Positions 19,703 through 28,367 of a DNA stretch of 64,000 nucleotides are shown here, piece by piece (the first letter of the stretch is position 1; each line of letters starts with the position of its first letter). Origin of the DNA: Gammaproteobacteria bacterium. GTDB taxonomy: Bacteria; Pseudomonadota; Gammaproteobacteria; Burkholderiales; Sulfuricellaceae. Under the pieces are notes generated by a model that saw only the letters and a program-made list of their open reading frames with translations, had not been told where the DNA came from and did not search any database. The DNA is taken from NCBI GenBank assembly GCA_018824405.1, contig JAHJGO010000016.1, forward strand, positions 248,001 to 312,000, written 5' to 3'. The position numbers were made by a program, and so were the translations under genes.

Positions 19703-20745
19703 GTCTTGAGTATCTCTCTTGTCGCCACCTGCATCGCTTCCATACTCAGGCTCTGAGGCTGCAGGATGAGTCCCTCGCCGTAAAGCGGATAGTGCTTGAG
19801 CGTGGACCGGGTATAAGCCGGGTCGTAGTGCTGCTCCAGCAATTCCGCCACCAGTGTGTCCCACTCGCCCTGTTGTGCCATTTGTTGCCAGCGGGCGATG
19901 CGCTCATTGCCGTGGATCTCGGTCAGAAATCCCAGTTTTTGTCCGAGTTCGTTCGGGTCGACGAGAAAGTGCGCGTACTCTTCCTTCAGTAATTCGACCC
20001 GTTGCGCGATGCTCGCTTCGACGCGGATGCACTGGCTTTGCCACATTGCGGCAATGAGCGTTTCAGGCACGCGGACATTGCCGATTTTCTTGCTCTCCGC
20101 TTCGACATAGACCGGCTGCGCAGGGTCGAAGCTGTGCAGCTTGGACCAGATCAGGCTTTCGAAAAATTTCTGTCCCGGCTGGGGCGTGCCGGGCAGGTTG
20201 CCTAGCAGCGAGCCGCGATGGTTGGCCAGGTCTTCCAGGTCCAGTACCTGAGCATCTGCGGCATGCAGTGCCTGCAACAGGCGGCTCTTGCCCGAGCCGG
20301 TGGCTCCACACACCACGCGCCACTGGAAGCGGGCTGGCAGGGTTTGCAGATCTTCCAGTACCTGGCGCCGGTAAGCCTTGTAGCCGCCGTCCAGTTGGCC
20401 GCTATGCCAGCCTACCTGCCCCAGCACGTGGGCCATCGCGCCGCTGCGCTTGCCGCCGCGCCAGCAATAAACCAGCGGGCGCCAGTTTTTCGGCTTGGCG
20501 GCAAAAGCCTGCTCCAGATGCCTGGCGATATTTCGCGATACCAGCGCGGCGCCGGCTTTCTTGGCATCGAAAGAGGAAACCTGTTTGTGCAGGGTGCCGA
20601 TGCGGGCGCGCTCTTCATCGTCGAGTACGGGGAAATTCAGCGCGCCGGGAATGTGGTCCTCGGCAAATTCTGAGGGTGAACGGACGTCGAGGATCTCGTC
20701 AAACTGGTCCAGCTGTGCTAGGTTTGCTTCCTTAACCAATTTCAT
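19699..20745 (-). CDS. mnmH: tRNA 2-selenouridine synthase
   Basis: 348 aa. The N-terminal rhodanese domain has the catalytic cysteine in LVYCWRGGKRSGAM, and a C-terminal P-loop (CGATGSGKSRLLQ) follows. It replaces sulfur by selenium in mnm5s2U34 of certain tRNAs, using selenophosphate made by SelD. SelD is encoded divergently only 14 nt away, which ties donor and user together. Confidence 0.95.
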   Translation of the reverse strand: MKLVKEANLAQLDQFDEILDVRSPSEFAEDHIPGALNFPVLDDEERARIGTLHKQVSSFDAKKAGAALVSRNIARHLEQAFAAKPKNWRPLVYCWRGGKRSGAMAHVLGQVGWHSGQLDGGYKAYRRQVLEDLQTLPARFQWRVVCGATGSGKSRLLQALHAADAQVLDLEDLANHRGSLLGNLPGTPQPGQKFFESLIWSKLHSFDPAQPVYVEAESKKIGNVRVPETLIAAMWQSQCIRVEASIAQRVELLKEEYAHFLVDPNELGQKLGFLTEIHGNERIARWQQMAQQGEWDTLVAELLEQHYDPAYTRSTLKHYPLYGEGLILQPQSLSMEAMQVATREILKT

Positions 20746-20759
20746 GACTCTTCAAAATA

Positions 20760-21800
20760 ATGTCAGCAATTAAATTAACACAGTTCTCCCATGGCGGTGG
20801 CTGCGGCTGCAAAATTGCGCCGGCCCTGTTGAACGAAATTCTCGCCAACATGCCCGCTCGACTGGTTCATCCCGATCTCATGGTGGGAACGGAAACCGGC
20901 GACGATGCCGCGGTCTATCGTCTTAACGACCATCAGGCCATTGTCGCCACCACCGATTTTTTCATGCCTATTGTGGACGATGCCGTGGATTTTGGCCGCA
21001 TTGCGGCAACCAATGCATTGTCCGATATCTACGCCATGGGCGCGCAGCCGATCATGGCGCTGGCCATTGTCGGCATGCCGGTAGGCAAGCTGCCTACCGA
21101 TGTCATACACAATATTCTGGCTGGCGGCGAGGCGGTATGCGCGGCGGCTGGCATCCCCATCGCAGGCGGCCATTCGATCGATTCACCTGAGCCGATTTAT
21201 GGGCTGGTGGCGCTGGGCGTGGTTCATCCCGACAAGGTGAAGCGCAATGTGGGTGCTCAGGAGGGTGACGTGCTGATCCTCGGCAAGGGGCTGGGCATCG
21301 GCATCATGAGCGCAGCGCTGAAGAAGGGGGACTTGTCTGAAGAGGGTTACCGCCAGATGCTGGCGAGCACGACTCAGCTGAACGTGGCTGGCGCCACGCT
21401 GGCCCACATGCAGGGTGTACACGCACTTACCGATGTCACCGGTTTTGCCCTGCTCGGCCATTTGCTGGAAATCTGTCGTGGTTCCAGGCTGGGGGCAGAA
21501 CTCGAATTCGACCGCCTGCCCATCCTGCCGGTGGCGCTGGAACTGGCCAAGCAGGGGTATGTCCCAGGCGCGGCGGCACGCAATTGGGATAGTTATGGGA
21601 GAGAAGTGGCACTGCCCGAAGGCATGGCAGAGTGGAAAAGGAATCTGTTGTGCGACCCGCAGACCAGCGGCGGTTTGCTGGTGGCCTGCGCGCCGGAGGT
21701 GGTTGCCGATGTGCTGGATCTGTTTCGTCAGCAGGGCTTCGATTACGCCCGCGAAATCGGAAGCATGGTGGCGGGCGAGATCAAGGTAAGCGTGCGGTAA
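20760..21800 (+). CDS. selD: Selenide, water dikinase (selenophosphate synthetase)
   Basis: 346 aa. It makes selenophosphate from selenide and ATP. The catalytic region GGGCGCKI has a cysteine rather than selenocysteine. GTETGDDAAVYRL, ATTDFFMPIVDDAVDFGRIA and the C-terminal CDPQTSGGLLVAC all match. It diverges from mnmH with a 14-nt gap, so at least one promoter must lie inside the other gene. No selA, selB or selC is visible in the window. Confidence 0.96.
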   Translation: MSAIKLTQFSHGGGCGCKIAPALLNEILANMPARLVHPDLMVGTETGDDAAVYRLNDHQAIVATTDFFMPIVDDAVDFGRIAATNALSDIYAMGAQPIMALAIVGMPVGKLPTDVIHNILAGGEAVCAAAGIPIAGGHSIDSPEPIYGLVALGVVHPDKVKRNVGAQEGDVLILGKGLGIGIMSAALKKGDLSEEGYRQMLASTTQLNVAGATLAHMQGVHALTDVTGFALLGHLLEICRGSRLGAELEFDRLPILPVALELAKQGYVPGAAARNWDSYGREVALPEGMAEWKRNLLCDPQTSGGLLVACAPEVVADVLDLFRQQGFDYAREIGSMVAGEIKVSVR

Positions 21801-21814
21801 AGCGCTGCGACCAG

Positions 21815-21997
21815 TTAGTTCATTGAATGCAGGCGTGGTTTTGCTGCTTTATGTTCATTGTTGTCGCGGCGGCTTTTCTCGCGCCGACGCTCGGGGCCGG
21901 CATAACAGCTGTCGGCATTTCTGCGGCGGTCGTCAAGACGCCGCTCCAGTGGAATGAACTCGACTTCGTAGACAGGGAGGGCAGACTTGCTTGCCAT
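21815..21997 (-). CDS. Small Arg-rich hypothetical protein
   Basis: 60 aa with a strong Shine-Dalgarno (GGAGGA, about 5 nt before the ATG). The sequence is dominated by ERRLDDRRRN and GPERRREKSRRD, a pattern I have seen in short proteins of unknown role in betaproteobacteria. No domain or signal peptide is visible. It lies alone, convergent to selD. Confidence 0.55.
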   Translation of the reverse strand: MASKSALPVYEVEFIPLERRLDDRRRNADSCYAGPERRREKSRRDNNEHKAAKPRLHSMN

Positions 21998-22135
21998 GAT
22001 TTCCTCCGTTCATTACGTAGTTAACGCTTTCAATATAGCATTTTGATTGAAAAGCGGAAATGAACATTTGTTCATGTTGTTTCTGTAATAATTGGCTTAG
22101 CATTTTGCCATTCCCATCATGGACTCGGATTCTGC

Positions 22136-22813
22136 ATGAAAATCCTTATCGTTGAAGACGACCCTGCAGCCGCTCAGCTTTTACAGCAGGGACTGGCAGG
22201 CCTGGGTTACCGTTCCAGCATTGCTCGTGACGGAGAGCATGGACTGGAGATGGCCCGTGGCGGCAATTTTGACCTGTGGGTCGTGGATGTCATGATGCCC
22301 AGAATGGATGGGCTGACCATGCTGCGGACCTTGCGTGGGGAAGATGACAATACGCCGGCACTGATACTGAGCGCGCTGGGCGAAGTGGATGAACGGGTTG
22401 AAGGCTTGCGCTCGGGTGGCGATGACTATCTGGTCAAGCCTTACGCCTTCAATGAGTTGCAGGCTCGCATCGAAGCGCTGCTGCGCCGCACTCGAAGTGC
22501 ACAGTCCCAGGAGACAGTGCTGGACGTGGGGGATCTGAAACTCGAACTGCTGACCCGCAGAGTGACTCGCTCCGGGCAGGAAATATTCCTCAAGCCACGT
22601 GAATTGCGTCTGCTCGAATATCTCATGCGCCATGCGGGCCAGGTGGTGACCCGCACCATGCTGCTGGAAAATGTCTGGGATTATTATTTTGATCCCCAGA
22701 CCAATGTGGTGGATGTCCATATCAGCCGTCTGCGCCACCAGATCGACAAATATTTCCCTTCCCCCCTTCTCCATACGGTGCGCGGAGAGGGCTATCTGTT
22801 GCGCGCGGAATGA
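22136..22813 (+). CDS. OmpR-family response regulator
   Basis: 225 aa. The receiver domain has the acidic pair EDD (7-9), phospho-acceptor D51 in VVDVMMPRMDG and the KPY lysine. A winged-helix DNA-binding domain follows (VTRTMLLENVWDYYFDPQTN, DVHISRLRHQID). It overlaps its cognate kinase by ATGA at 22810-22813. The combination resembles the CusR/CopR heavy-metal group, but no target operator was identified. Confidence 0.92.
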   Translation: MKILIVEDDPAAAQLLQQGLAGLGYRSSIARDGEHGLEMARGGNFDLWVVDVMMPRMDGLTMLRTLRGEDDNTPALILSALGEVDERVEGLRSGGDDYLVKPYAFNELQARIEALLRRTRSAQSQETVLDVGDLKLELLTRRVTRSGQEIFLKPRELRLLEYLMRHAGQVVTRTMLLENVWDYYFDPQTNVVDVHISRLRHQIDKYFPSPLLHTVRGEGYLLRAE

Positions 22814-24165
22814 AATTTTCCGACTCGGCGCCGGTACGCTTAATTTTTCTATTACTGGTGGTTTATGTATTAAGCGCCGGGCTGATCTTTTTCTTCCTCG
22901 ACTATCAGCTCAACTCTACCCTGACCAAGGGGGTGGATCATACTCTGTCTGAAGAGCGCAGCCTGTTGCAGTTGCAATACCGCGACAATGGTACGGCAGG
23001 CCTGTATCGCGCGATCAAGAGCGAAATCGAAAGCGAGGGCAGCCAGTCTCACGGTTTCCGCATTCTTGATCGGCAAAACCGGGTTACCTATCAGGCTGGT
23101 GGCCTGATCCTGCCTATGGAGAAGATGTTCCCCGGCGTGCGGCAGATGGAGGTCGAGGCGAGTGACGGAAAATCGCATTCCATAAGAGTGATTTCCTTTT
23201 CTCTGGGCGACGGAATGACGGCCTTCACCGCGGTCAGCGTGGAACCGATGATCGCTCTGGTCAGGGATTTTCGCCAGACTTTTATCCTGACTGCCGGCGT
23301 GTTGTCCCTGTTCGGACTGGCGATAGGAATCTGGCTGGTGCGACAGTTTCGCAGCCGGATTGATGTCTTCAACCGGAATACCAACCTGATCATGCAGTCG
23401 GGTGATCTTTCCAGCCGCATGCCGGTTACCGGCAACGACGAACTTTCGGTCCTGGCTGGCAACATGAATGCGATGCTGGAGCGAATAGAACGACTGGTAC
23501 AAGGCATACGCCAGGTGAGCGATAACATTGCACACGATTTGCGTACGCCCATGACGCGCCTGCGTGCCGATGTTCAGGTTGCACTGCAGCAGGAAGATCC
23601 TGAGACATACCATGCGGCGCTGAAAAGAGTGCATAACGAACTGGAAAAGATGCAGAGTATTTTCAGTTCCCTGCTGGCCATCAGCAGGGCGGAATCGGGT
23701 GGGATGCCGGTGAAGCGCGCGGTGGTCGATTTTTCCGAACTGCTGGACGAACTGCTCGAGCTCTACGAGCCCGCAGCCGAGGAGAAAGGCCTGGTGCTGC
23801 AAGGCGAAGTGGCCCAGGGTCTGCTGGTCTACGGTAACCGTCAGCTTCTCGCCCAGATCATTTCAAACTTGCTCGACAACGCGCTTAAATATGTCCCGCC
23901 GGGAGGAGAAATCCGCTTGGGCGCGAATCTCCAGGATAATCATATCAAAGTGCTGGTGGAGGACGGTGGGCCGGGCATCCCTCCAGAGATGCGCGACAAG
24001 GTATTCGAACGTTTTGCACGACTCGATCCAAGCCGCACCATGGCAGGTTCTGGCCTGGGTTTGAGCCTGGTCAAAGCCTTCGTCGAGTTGCACCATGGCA
24101 GTATTTCCATCGTCAACAGCTCCCTGGGGGGGAGCGCATTCCTGCTCGATCTGCCTGCTGCTTAA
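22810..24165 (+). CDS. Sensor histidine kinase (CusS-like)
   Basis: 451 aa. Two transmembrane helices (about 9-30 and 155-178) enclose a periplasmic loop of about 125 residues. HAMP (about 180-232) is followed by the dimerisation/phospho-acceptor motif IAHDLRTPMTRLR with H242. The catalytic ATPase domain shows an N box (LLDNALKY), G1 (VEDGGPGIP), F box (FERFARL) and G2 (SGLGLSLVKA). It is co-translated with the response regulator. The stimulus is unknown. Confidence 0.92.
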   Translation: MKFSDSAPVRLIFLLLVVYVLSAGLIFFFLDYQLNSTLTKGVDHTLSEERSLLQLQYRDNGTAGLYRAIKSEIESEGSQSHGFRILDRQNRVTYQAGGLILPMEKMFPGVRQMEVEASDGKSHSIRVISFSLGDGMTAFTAVSVEPMIALVRDFRQTFILTAGVLSLFGLAIGIWLVRQFRSRIDVFNRNTNLIMQSGDLSSRMPVTGNDELSVLAGNMNAMLERIERLVQGIRQVSDNIAHDLRTPMTRLRADVQVALQQEDPETYHAALKRVHNELEKMQSIFSSLLAISRAESGGMPVKRAVVDFSELLDELLELYEPAAEEKGLVLQGEVAQGLLVYGNRQLLAQIISNLLDNALKYVPPGGEIRLGANLQDNHIKVLVEDGGPGIPPEMRDKVFERFARLDPSRTMAGSGLGLSLVKAFVELHHGSISIVNSSLGGSAFLLDLPAA

Positions 24166-24355
24166 ACGGCGCTGGTCTGCGTTGCGTGAAGATGAGTTCG
24201 CCCGGCTTCACTGCCGGCGGCAATACAGCCAAACAGCCTTACAAAAAATCTAAAAATATCCGGTATTGGCCGTATAGGGCATCCACAACTCTACAGAACC
24301 CTGATCTTCCCATTGGTGGGAAACTGAATTGCTCCTGTTCTAGTAGAAAGTCACC
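24166..24355. other. Spacer after the sensor kinase
   Basis: No gene or terminator is clearly visible. It may contain the promoter for the SPFH gene. Confidence 0.4.
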
Positions 24356-24496
24356 ATGAAGCGCACTCATCTGACGAGCTTGCGCCAGAGCTATTTGCCA
24401 TTCATCATTGGCGAGGCGGAACGCAGCCCGTGGATGGGGTACATGATGCGCGCAATGGATGATGTTGGTGTGGATAAAAACAGCGTCATGAGTTGA
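24356..24496 (+). CDS. Possible 46-aa ORF upstream of the SPFH gene
   Basis: It reads MKRTHLTSLRQSYLPF and ends in VDKNSVMS. There is no strong RBS and nothing I recognise. It could be a leader peptide, a gene remnant or chance. Confidence 0.25.
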   Translation: MKRTHLTSLRQSYLPFIIGEAERSPWMGYMMRAMDDVGVDKNSVMS

Positions 24497-24547
24497 CCGC
24501 CGCATTCTGGAAGACTGCTGATTTCATGCGTGACAAGGAGGAATGAC

Positions 24548-25453
24548 ATGATATTCGGAAAAACGACGGAGGGCGCCGGGAGCACGGCCCGGGGTGCGGT
24601 CGGCAGCGTGGTGAAAAAGGTTTTGCTGGTTCCCTTGCTGTTTTTTGCCCTGGCGTTGCTGTGGAGCATGGTGGGTGTGATCGAGACCGGCAACGTCGGG
24701 GTGCGTACCACGCTCGGCCACGTCAGCCAGGATGAGCTTACGCCCGGCATGTACCTGGTGTTTCCTGCTGTTTCCAGGGTGGAGCAGTTCTCCGCCAAGG
24801 AAATTGCCATCGAGCTCAATGACATGACGCCCAAGGCCAAGGATAACCTCTCGTTGCGGGACATGGATGTCACGGTCTATTACCGCGTGGTGCCAGAGAA
24901 AATCGCGGAAATCATTACCAAGTATGCCAGCCAGTCGGCGCGCATGGAACATGAGAACTTCTGGGTGCCTGCCTACAATCTGGTTTACAGCGTGAGCCGC
25001 AACATCGTCTACGAGGAGGTAGCCAAGATCGACAGCCTGGTGGTGCATACCCGACGCGACGATATCGGGGCCGAAATCCAGAAAAATCTGCAAATCGAGC
25101 TGGAGCGGAATGATTCGGGCGTGTTTCGGGTGTCGCGGGTGATATTGCGTTCCATCACCACCGACCCGGCGATTGAGGAATCGATTCGCCTCGCGGTGTC
25201 GAACCAGAAAAAACTGGAGGCGATGAAAGTGCAGGTGGATATCGCCCAGAAAGAGGCCGAAGTGAAAATCACCGAGGCCAAGGGGATCGCCGAGTCCAAC
25301 CACATTATCAACCAGTCCCTGACCCGGGAATACCTTCAGCATGAGGCCAACCTGGCCTTGCTGAAATTTGCCGAAAAGGGCAACACCAATACCGTGGTAG
25401 TGCCGGCAAACATGAATGTTGCGCCACTGATCGGTATCCCGGCGGCAAAATGA
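24548..25453 (+). CDS. SPFH/prohibitin-family membrane protein
   Basis: 301 aa from the ATG at 24548, which has AAGGAGG 7-8 nt upstream; an in-frame GTG at 24530 lies before the RBS and is rejected. One N-terminal transmembrane helix (about 21-42) is followed by the SPFH/Band 7 domain (IETGNVGVRTTLG, SLRDMDVTVYYRV) and a helical EAKGIAESNHI segment. The prohibitin-like form is expected to make large membrane rings. It stands alone with no NfeD or HflK/C partner nearby. Confidence 0.85.
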   Translation: MIFGKTTEGAGSTARGAVGSVVKKVLLVPLLFFALALLWSMVGVIETGNVGVRTTLGHVSQDELTPGMYLVFPAVSRVEQFSAKEIAIELNDMTPKAKDNLSLRDMDVTVYYRVVPEKIAEIITKYASQSARMEHENFWVPAYNLVYSVSRNIVYEEVAKIDSLVVHTRRDDIGAEIQKNLQIELERNDSGVFRVSRVILRSITTDPAIEESIRLAVSNQKKLEAMKVQVDIAQKEAEVKITEAKGIAESNHIINQSLTREYLQHEANLALLKFAEKGNTNTVVVPANMNVAPLIGIPAAK

Positions 25454-25624
25454 ACGTGCAGTAATTCGTGCCGAGACTGAAACTGGCTGGCATATCAAGG
25501 GCGTTTGTTCAAAATGAGGGCTTGATATGCATAAGGGAACTCTGGAGTAACACCCCCCATATTCTGTGCCATTTATCGCGCAAAATTGTTCCAAAAAAGG
25601 CACGTCCCTACAATGGACGTAAAA

Positions 25625-25667
25625 AAGGCCAGAAACCTTGTATTTGCTTGGGTTTCCGGCCTTTCTT
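25625..25667. terminator. Bidirectional terminator between the SPFH gene and tRNA-Met
   Basis: A 13-bp stem (25625-25637 with 25651-25663, a single A-C mismatch) closes a 13-nt loop. A run of A precedes it and TTTCTT follows, so it can end both the plus-strand SPFH transcript and the minus-strand tRNA transcript. Confidence 0.75.
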
Positions 25668-25688
25668 GGATCGCTTGGGATCGTATTT

Positions 25689-25765
25689 TGGTGGTGATAG
25701 GTGGACTTGAACCACCGACCCCAGCATTATGAGTGCTGTGCTCTAACCAACTGAGCTATATCACC
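25689..25765 (-). tRNA. tRNA-Met (CAT), elongator type
   Basis: 77 nt with CCA encoded. The acceptor stem is GGTGATA/TATCACC, the D-arm is AGCTCAGTTGGTTAGAGC, the anticodon loop CTCATAA and the T-arm GGTTCAAGTCC. The first acceptor pair is Watson-Crick, so it is not the initiator. A CAT anticodon could also belong to tRNA-Ile2, but the body resembles elongator Met. Confidence 0.93.
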
Positions 25766-25779
25766 ATGCGAGAGGCGAG

Positions 25780-25807
25780 ATTTTACGTTTTGCCAAGAAT
25801 TTGTCAA
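25780..25807 (-). promoter_or_regulatory. Promoter of tRNA-Met
   Basis: On the minus strand a consensus TTGACA (-35, complement of 25802-25807) and TAAAAT (-10, complement of 25780-25785) are 16 nt apart. The -10 lies about 15 nt before the mature 5' end. It overlaps the tRNA-Arg promoter. Confidence 0.7.
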
Positions 25808-25819
25808 GTCGGGTATAAT
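25790..25819 (+). promoter_or_regulatory. Promoter of tRNA-Arg
   Basis: TTGCCA (25790-25795) and a perfect TATAAT (25814-25819) are separated by 18 nt, with the tRNA beginning 17 nt further on. It interleaves with the divergent tRNA-Met promoter. Confidence 0.7.
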
Positions 25820-25836
25820 CCAGCGCTTCAAATCAC

Positions 25837-25913
25837 GCGCCCGTAGCTCAGTTGGATAGAGTGTTGGTTTCCGAAGCCAAAGGTCACAGGTTCGACTCCT
25901 GTCGGGCGCGCCA
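25837..25913 (+). tRNA. tRNA-Arg (CCG)
   Basis: 77 nt with CCA encoded. The acceptor GCGCCCG pairs with CGGGCGC, the D-arm is TAGCTCAGTTGGATAGAG, the anticodon CCG sits in TTTCCGAAG and the T-arm is GGTTCGACTCC. Its 3' end is the left boundary repeat of the downstream island. Confidence 0.95.
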
Positions 25914-25917
25914 GTCA
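25902..25917. repeat. Left island boundary repeat (attL-like), 3' end of tRNA-Arg
   Basis: The 16-nt TCGGGCGCGCCAGTCA spans the acceptor end, CCA and four following bases. It is identical to 31868-31883. Confidence 0.65.
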
Positions 25918-26026
25918 CACCCAAAAGTGGGCACTTGATTAGTGTTCACTTTATTTTTGCTAAACTATTTTCCCCTGTGACTGGCTCACCAGATGACACT
26001 CACCCCTTCACGCACACAATTTGTTA

Positions 26027-26491
26027 TTAGGTGATACCAGAAAGGATCAGCGTCAAATTTAATTCATCGCCCATGTCAGGATACTCATACAGCGCAGCGC
26101 CTATAAATGCGTCTGGATGCATCGATTTGTGCAATATTTCAGATACAGGGTAATAATCTTTCTTTAGGGAAACCATGTGTTTGCATTTTATGATTGCCAA
26201 AATGCTTGCTGAAAAAGCGAAATTAATCCCCTTTGACTCAGCCTCGGCCAGCGCGTTTGTCAGAGCAGTTTTGGCCCTTCCTTGACCTGTGGCGCTTGAG
26301 GCCAGAATGAGTTTGTCCCCCTGAAACGAGAGGCAATGCGCAATGTCTGCAGGGTCAAGGTCGACTGGCGCGTCGAGCCCAAAATTTTCAGCGAGACTTT
26401 CCAGCAACCCATCGACTGCATCCGGACATTTCTCACGCAGGTAATCCAATATTTCTGAACACGCTTCATCAGACCAAGCGCTGGATGCCAT
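26027..26491 (-). CDS. Stand-alone FtsZ C-terminal-like domain protein
   Basis: 154 aa from the ATG at 26491, chosen because GGGAG lies 8 nt upstream; the frame stays open further upstream (ATG at 26563 also possible), but that part overlaps repeat and promoter sequence. I align it with the C-terminal domain of FtsZ: DPADIAHCLSF matches DFADVRTVMS, SSATGQGRAKTALTNAL matches the GxASGEDRAEEAAEMAI region, and DAFIGAALYEYPDMGDELNL with the following LILSGIT matches the ATVVIGTSLDPDMNDELRV...ATGI strand. The GTP-binding GGGTGTG domain is absent. Such a piece could interfere with FtsZ assembly or bind a partner. This is my reading, not a search result. Confidence 0.6.
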   Translation of the reverse strand: MASSAWSDEACSEILDYLREKCPDAVDGLLESLAENFGLDAPVDLDPADIAHCLSFQGDKLILASSATGQGRAKTALTNALAEAESKGINFAFSASILAIIKCKHMVSLKKDYYPVSEILHKSMHPDAFIGAALYEYPDMGDELNLTLILSGIT

Positions 26492-26654
26492 ATTCCCACT
26501 CCCGATAATTGATTGACCAAACCCGAGACTATCCGGTTTGTACACGCTAATAGGTAAATGCATTGAGATGATCGGGCCTGAGATGTAATTACTTCGCTTA
26601 ACCACATTACCAGTTCCTAACAGATTCTTCGATGCAAGGAGTATAAATGGTTCT

Positions 26655-26673
26655 GGCGACAGAATTTGACGCC
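26655..26673. promoter_or_regulatory. Island palindrome 1 (between FtsZ-C-like gene and WYL regulator)
   Basis: GGCGACA-GAATT-TGACGCC, an inverted repeat with one mismatch around the same GAATT spacer as sites 2 and 3. It lies 95 nt before the WYL start and on the promoter side of the divergent FtsZ-C-like gene. Confidence 0.55.
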
Positions 26674-26767
26674 ATCGTGTAATCAAATGCGCATTTAGAT
26701 GTTCTTCATGTTGACTGTTTGTATTGGGGCGCATAGATTGAATGGAGACAAAAACAGACGTCGAGAT

Positions 26768-27706
26768 ATGCCTAAGAAACTCTCCACCACGAACAAATGG
26801 GGCCGATGGCTGGCTATTATCCAGTGCCTGCCGCGTGGCGGACGCAAAATCACCACCGAAAGGCTGGTTACAATGCTCGGAGAACAAGGGATGCAAGTCA
26901 GCCTGCGTACTGTGCAGCGAGATTTGGCTGAACTGGTGAGCCACGTTCCCATCGAATCAGACGATGCCAAAGAGAGCGGATGGCGCTGGAAAAAAGATTC
27001 TGCCTGGCTGGTGTCGCCCGAAGCGGATGCATCACAGGCAGTGGCTTGGGCCATGCTGGAACAACTGGCCGGCGGCTTGCTGCCACCAAATATTCAGCGT
27101 TCCATCGCCCCCTTCTTCAAGGCCGCCAGCAAGGGCATGACCAAGCGCGAACAGGCCTGGATGGAAAAGGTGCGCGTGGTGCCAAACGGATTTTCTCTGC
27201 TGCCGCCGAAGATCAGCCCCAAGGTGCATGACTTGGTCTGTGAGGCCCTGTATGAAGGGAAACAACTGGAATTCGACTACAAGCGGGAAGGTGAAACCCC
27301 GAAATACTACCGCGAAGTCAACCCACTCGGACTGGTTCAGGTGGACAGGCAACTCATCCTCGTGGCCACGCATGCCGAAAGCGGCAACGAGCCCCGCCAG
27401 TTCCTGCTGCAACGCTTCGTCGACTTGCGTATGCTGGAGCAAGCGGCAAACAAACCACCGGGATTTTCACTGGACGATTACATCGCCCTGGGTGGTTTCG
27501 GTTTCAGTTCCGGCAAAACCAAACAAGTGGAACTGCACGTTGCACACTGGCTGGGGGTGAAGCTACAGGAAACGCCCTTGTCATCGGATCAGAAAATCGA
27601 CGAGAATGCAGATGGAAGCTGGATCGTCACTGCCACGGTATCGGATTGCCAGGCATTTGACTGGTGGGTGATGTCGATGGGGGAAAATATTTTACGTTTG
27701 GAGTGA
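26768..27706 (+). CDS. WYL-domain transcriptional regulator
   Basis: 312 aa from MPKKLSTTNKWGRW. An N-terminal winged helix (ITTERLVTMLGEQGMQVSLRTVQRDLAEL in part) is followed by a WYL ligand-binding domain (about residues 145-230; YREVNPLGLVQVDRQLILVATH) and a C-terminal WCX-like part. WYL regulators often control phage-defence islands and sense nucleic acid or nucleotides. The palindrome at 26655 is a natural candidate for its own operator. Two plus-strand genes follow it and may be co-transcribed. Confidence 0.88.
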   Translation: MPKKLSTTNKWGRWLAIIQCLPRGGRKITTERLVTMLGEQGMQVSLRTVQRDLAELVSHVPIESDDAKESGWRWKKDSAWLVSPEADASQAVAWAMLEQLAGGLLPPNIQRSIAPFFKAASKGMTKREQAWMEKVRVVPNGFSLLPPKISPKVHDLVCEALYEGKQLEFDYKREGETPKYYREVNPLGLVQVDRQLILVATHAESGNEPRQFLLQRFVDLRMLEQAANKPPGFSLDDYIALGGFGFSSGKTKQVELHVAHWLGVKLQETPLSSDQKIDENADGSWIVTATVSDCQAFDWWVMSMGENILRLE

Positions 27707-27715
27707 AACATAAGA

Positions 27716-28270
27716 ATGACAACAAAAATGAGAAAATATACACGCCGCCCCTTGCCAACGCTGATTACTGTGCAAATTCCTGAATTCAAGCAGCGTCATC
27801 GGGCGACAAGATTACGGAACCACTGTTCTACCGAACCTGAAGATGTTGATGTGTATAAATCAGCCATCCTTAATGGGAGTGATTCACTTCGTGCGGTGAT
27901 CGAGTTGGTATTGTCTTTTCTTGAGGATGGGCCAGACTATGTCACGGGAACAATAAAATGGCTGAAACAATTAAAGGAAGCACTCGATTCCTTAGAAGAA
28001 GCATTGGAAAGTGGCAGCCTCGGCCCGGACGTAACAATTGAAACTGAAGGCGTATCCGACCTCGACGCAATTCTGGATTGCGTGCCCGAGGTTGAAGCAA
28101 ATTTTGACGAAAGACCTGACCCATTTGCGAGCAAATTGCTAAGTTTCTGGCAGGATGAGGTTAGCCACAGAGGGAGGGAACTTATTAATATTTGCACTAT
28201 GTCTGTCGATGTCGTCGCGGCAGAGCATGCGTTTCAGTCGATAAAAAAGTTGCCCTACCCCGTTCGCTGA
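27716..28270 (+). CDS. Hypothetical protein downstream of the WYL regulator
   Basis: 184 aa, 10 nt after the WYL gene; ATGs at 27716 and 27728 are both possible. The N-terminus is basic (RKYTRRPLP). A central hydrophobic-acidic helix (KQLKEALDSLEEALESG) and an acidic C-terminal half follow. I recognise no family. Its position makes it a likely partner of the regulator or of the nuclease-like gene that follows. Confidence 0.7.
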   Translation: MTTKMRKYTRRPLPTLITVQIPEFKQRHRATRLRNHCSTEPEDVDVYKSAILNGSDSLRAVIELVLSFLEDGPDYVTGTIKWLKQLKEALDSLEEALESGSLGPDVTIETEGVSDLDAILDCVPEVEANFDERPDPFASKLLSFWQDEVSHRGRELINICTMSVDVVAAEHAFQSIKKLPYPVR

Positions 28271-28367
28271 GCCGCACCAATTCATTCCTGGCGCTTACCA
28301 GTAGGGATTTTACAGCTGGATGGATACCACCGGGTAAGAGCATCCAAGTATTAACACAAGGGGTAAC

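Noticed and set aside
24524-25603. 359-codon minus-strand frame opposite the SPFH gene
   Set aside because: Antisense of a well-supported gene with RBS and domain; no independent evidence.
26564-26944. N-terminal extension of the FtsZ-C-like gene (frame stays open to 26944)
   Set aside because: It overlaps the WYL gene start and the palindrome, which is non-coding elsewhere in the island, and its sequence does not match FtsZ; the RBS supports 26491.
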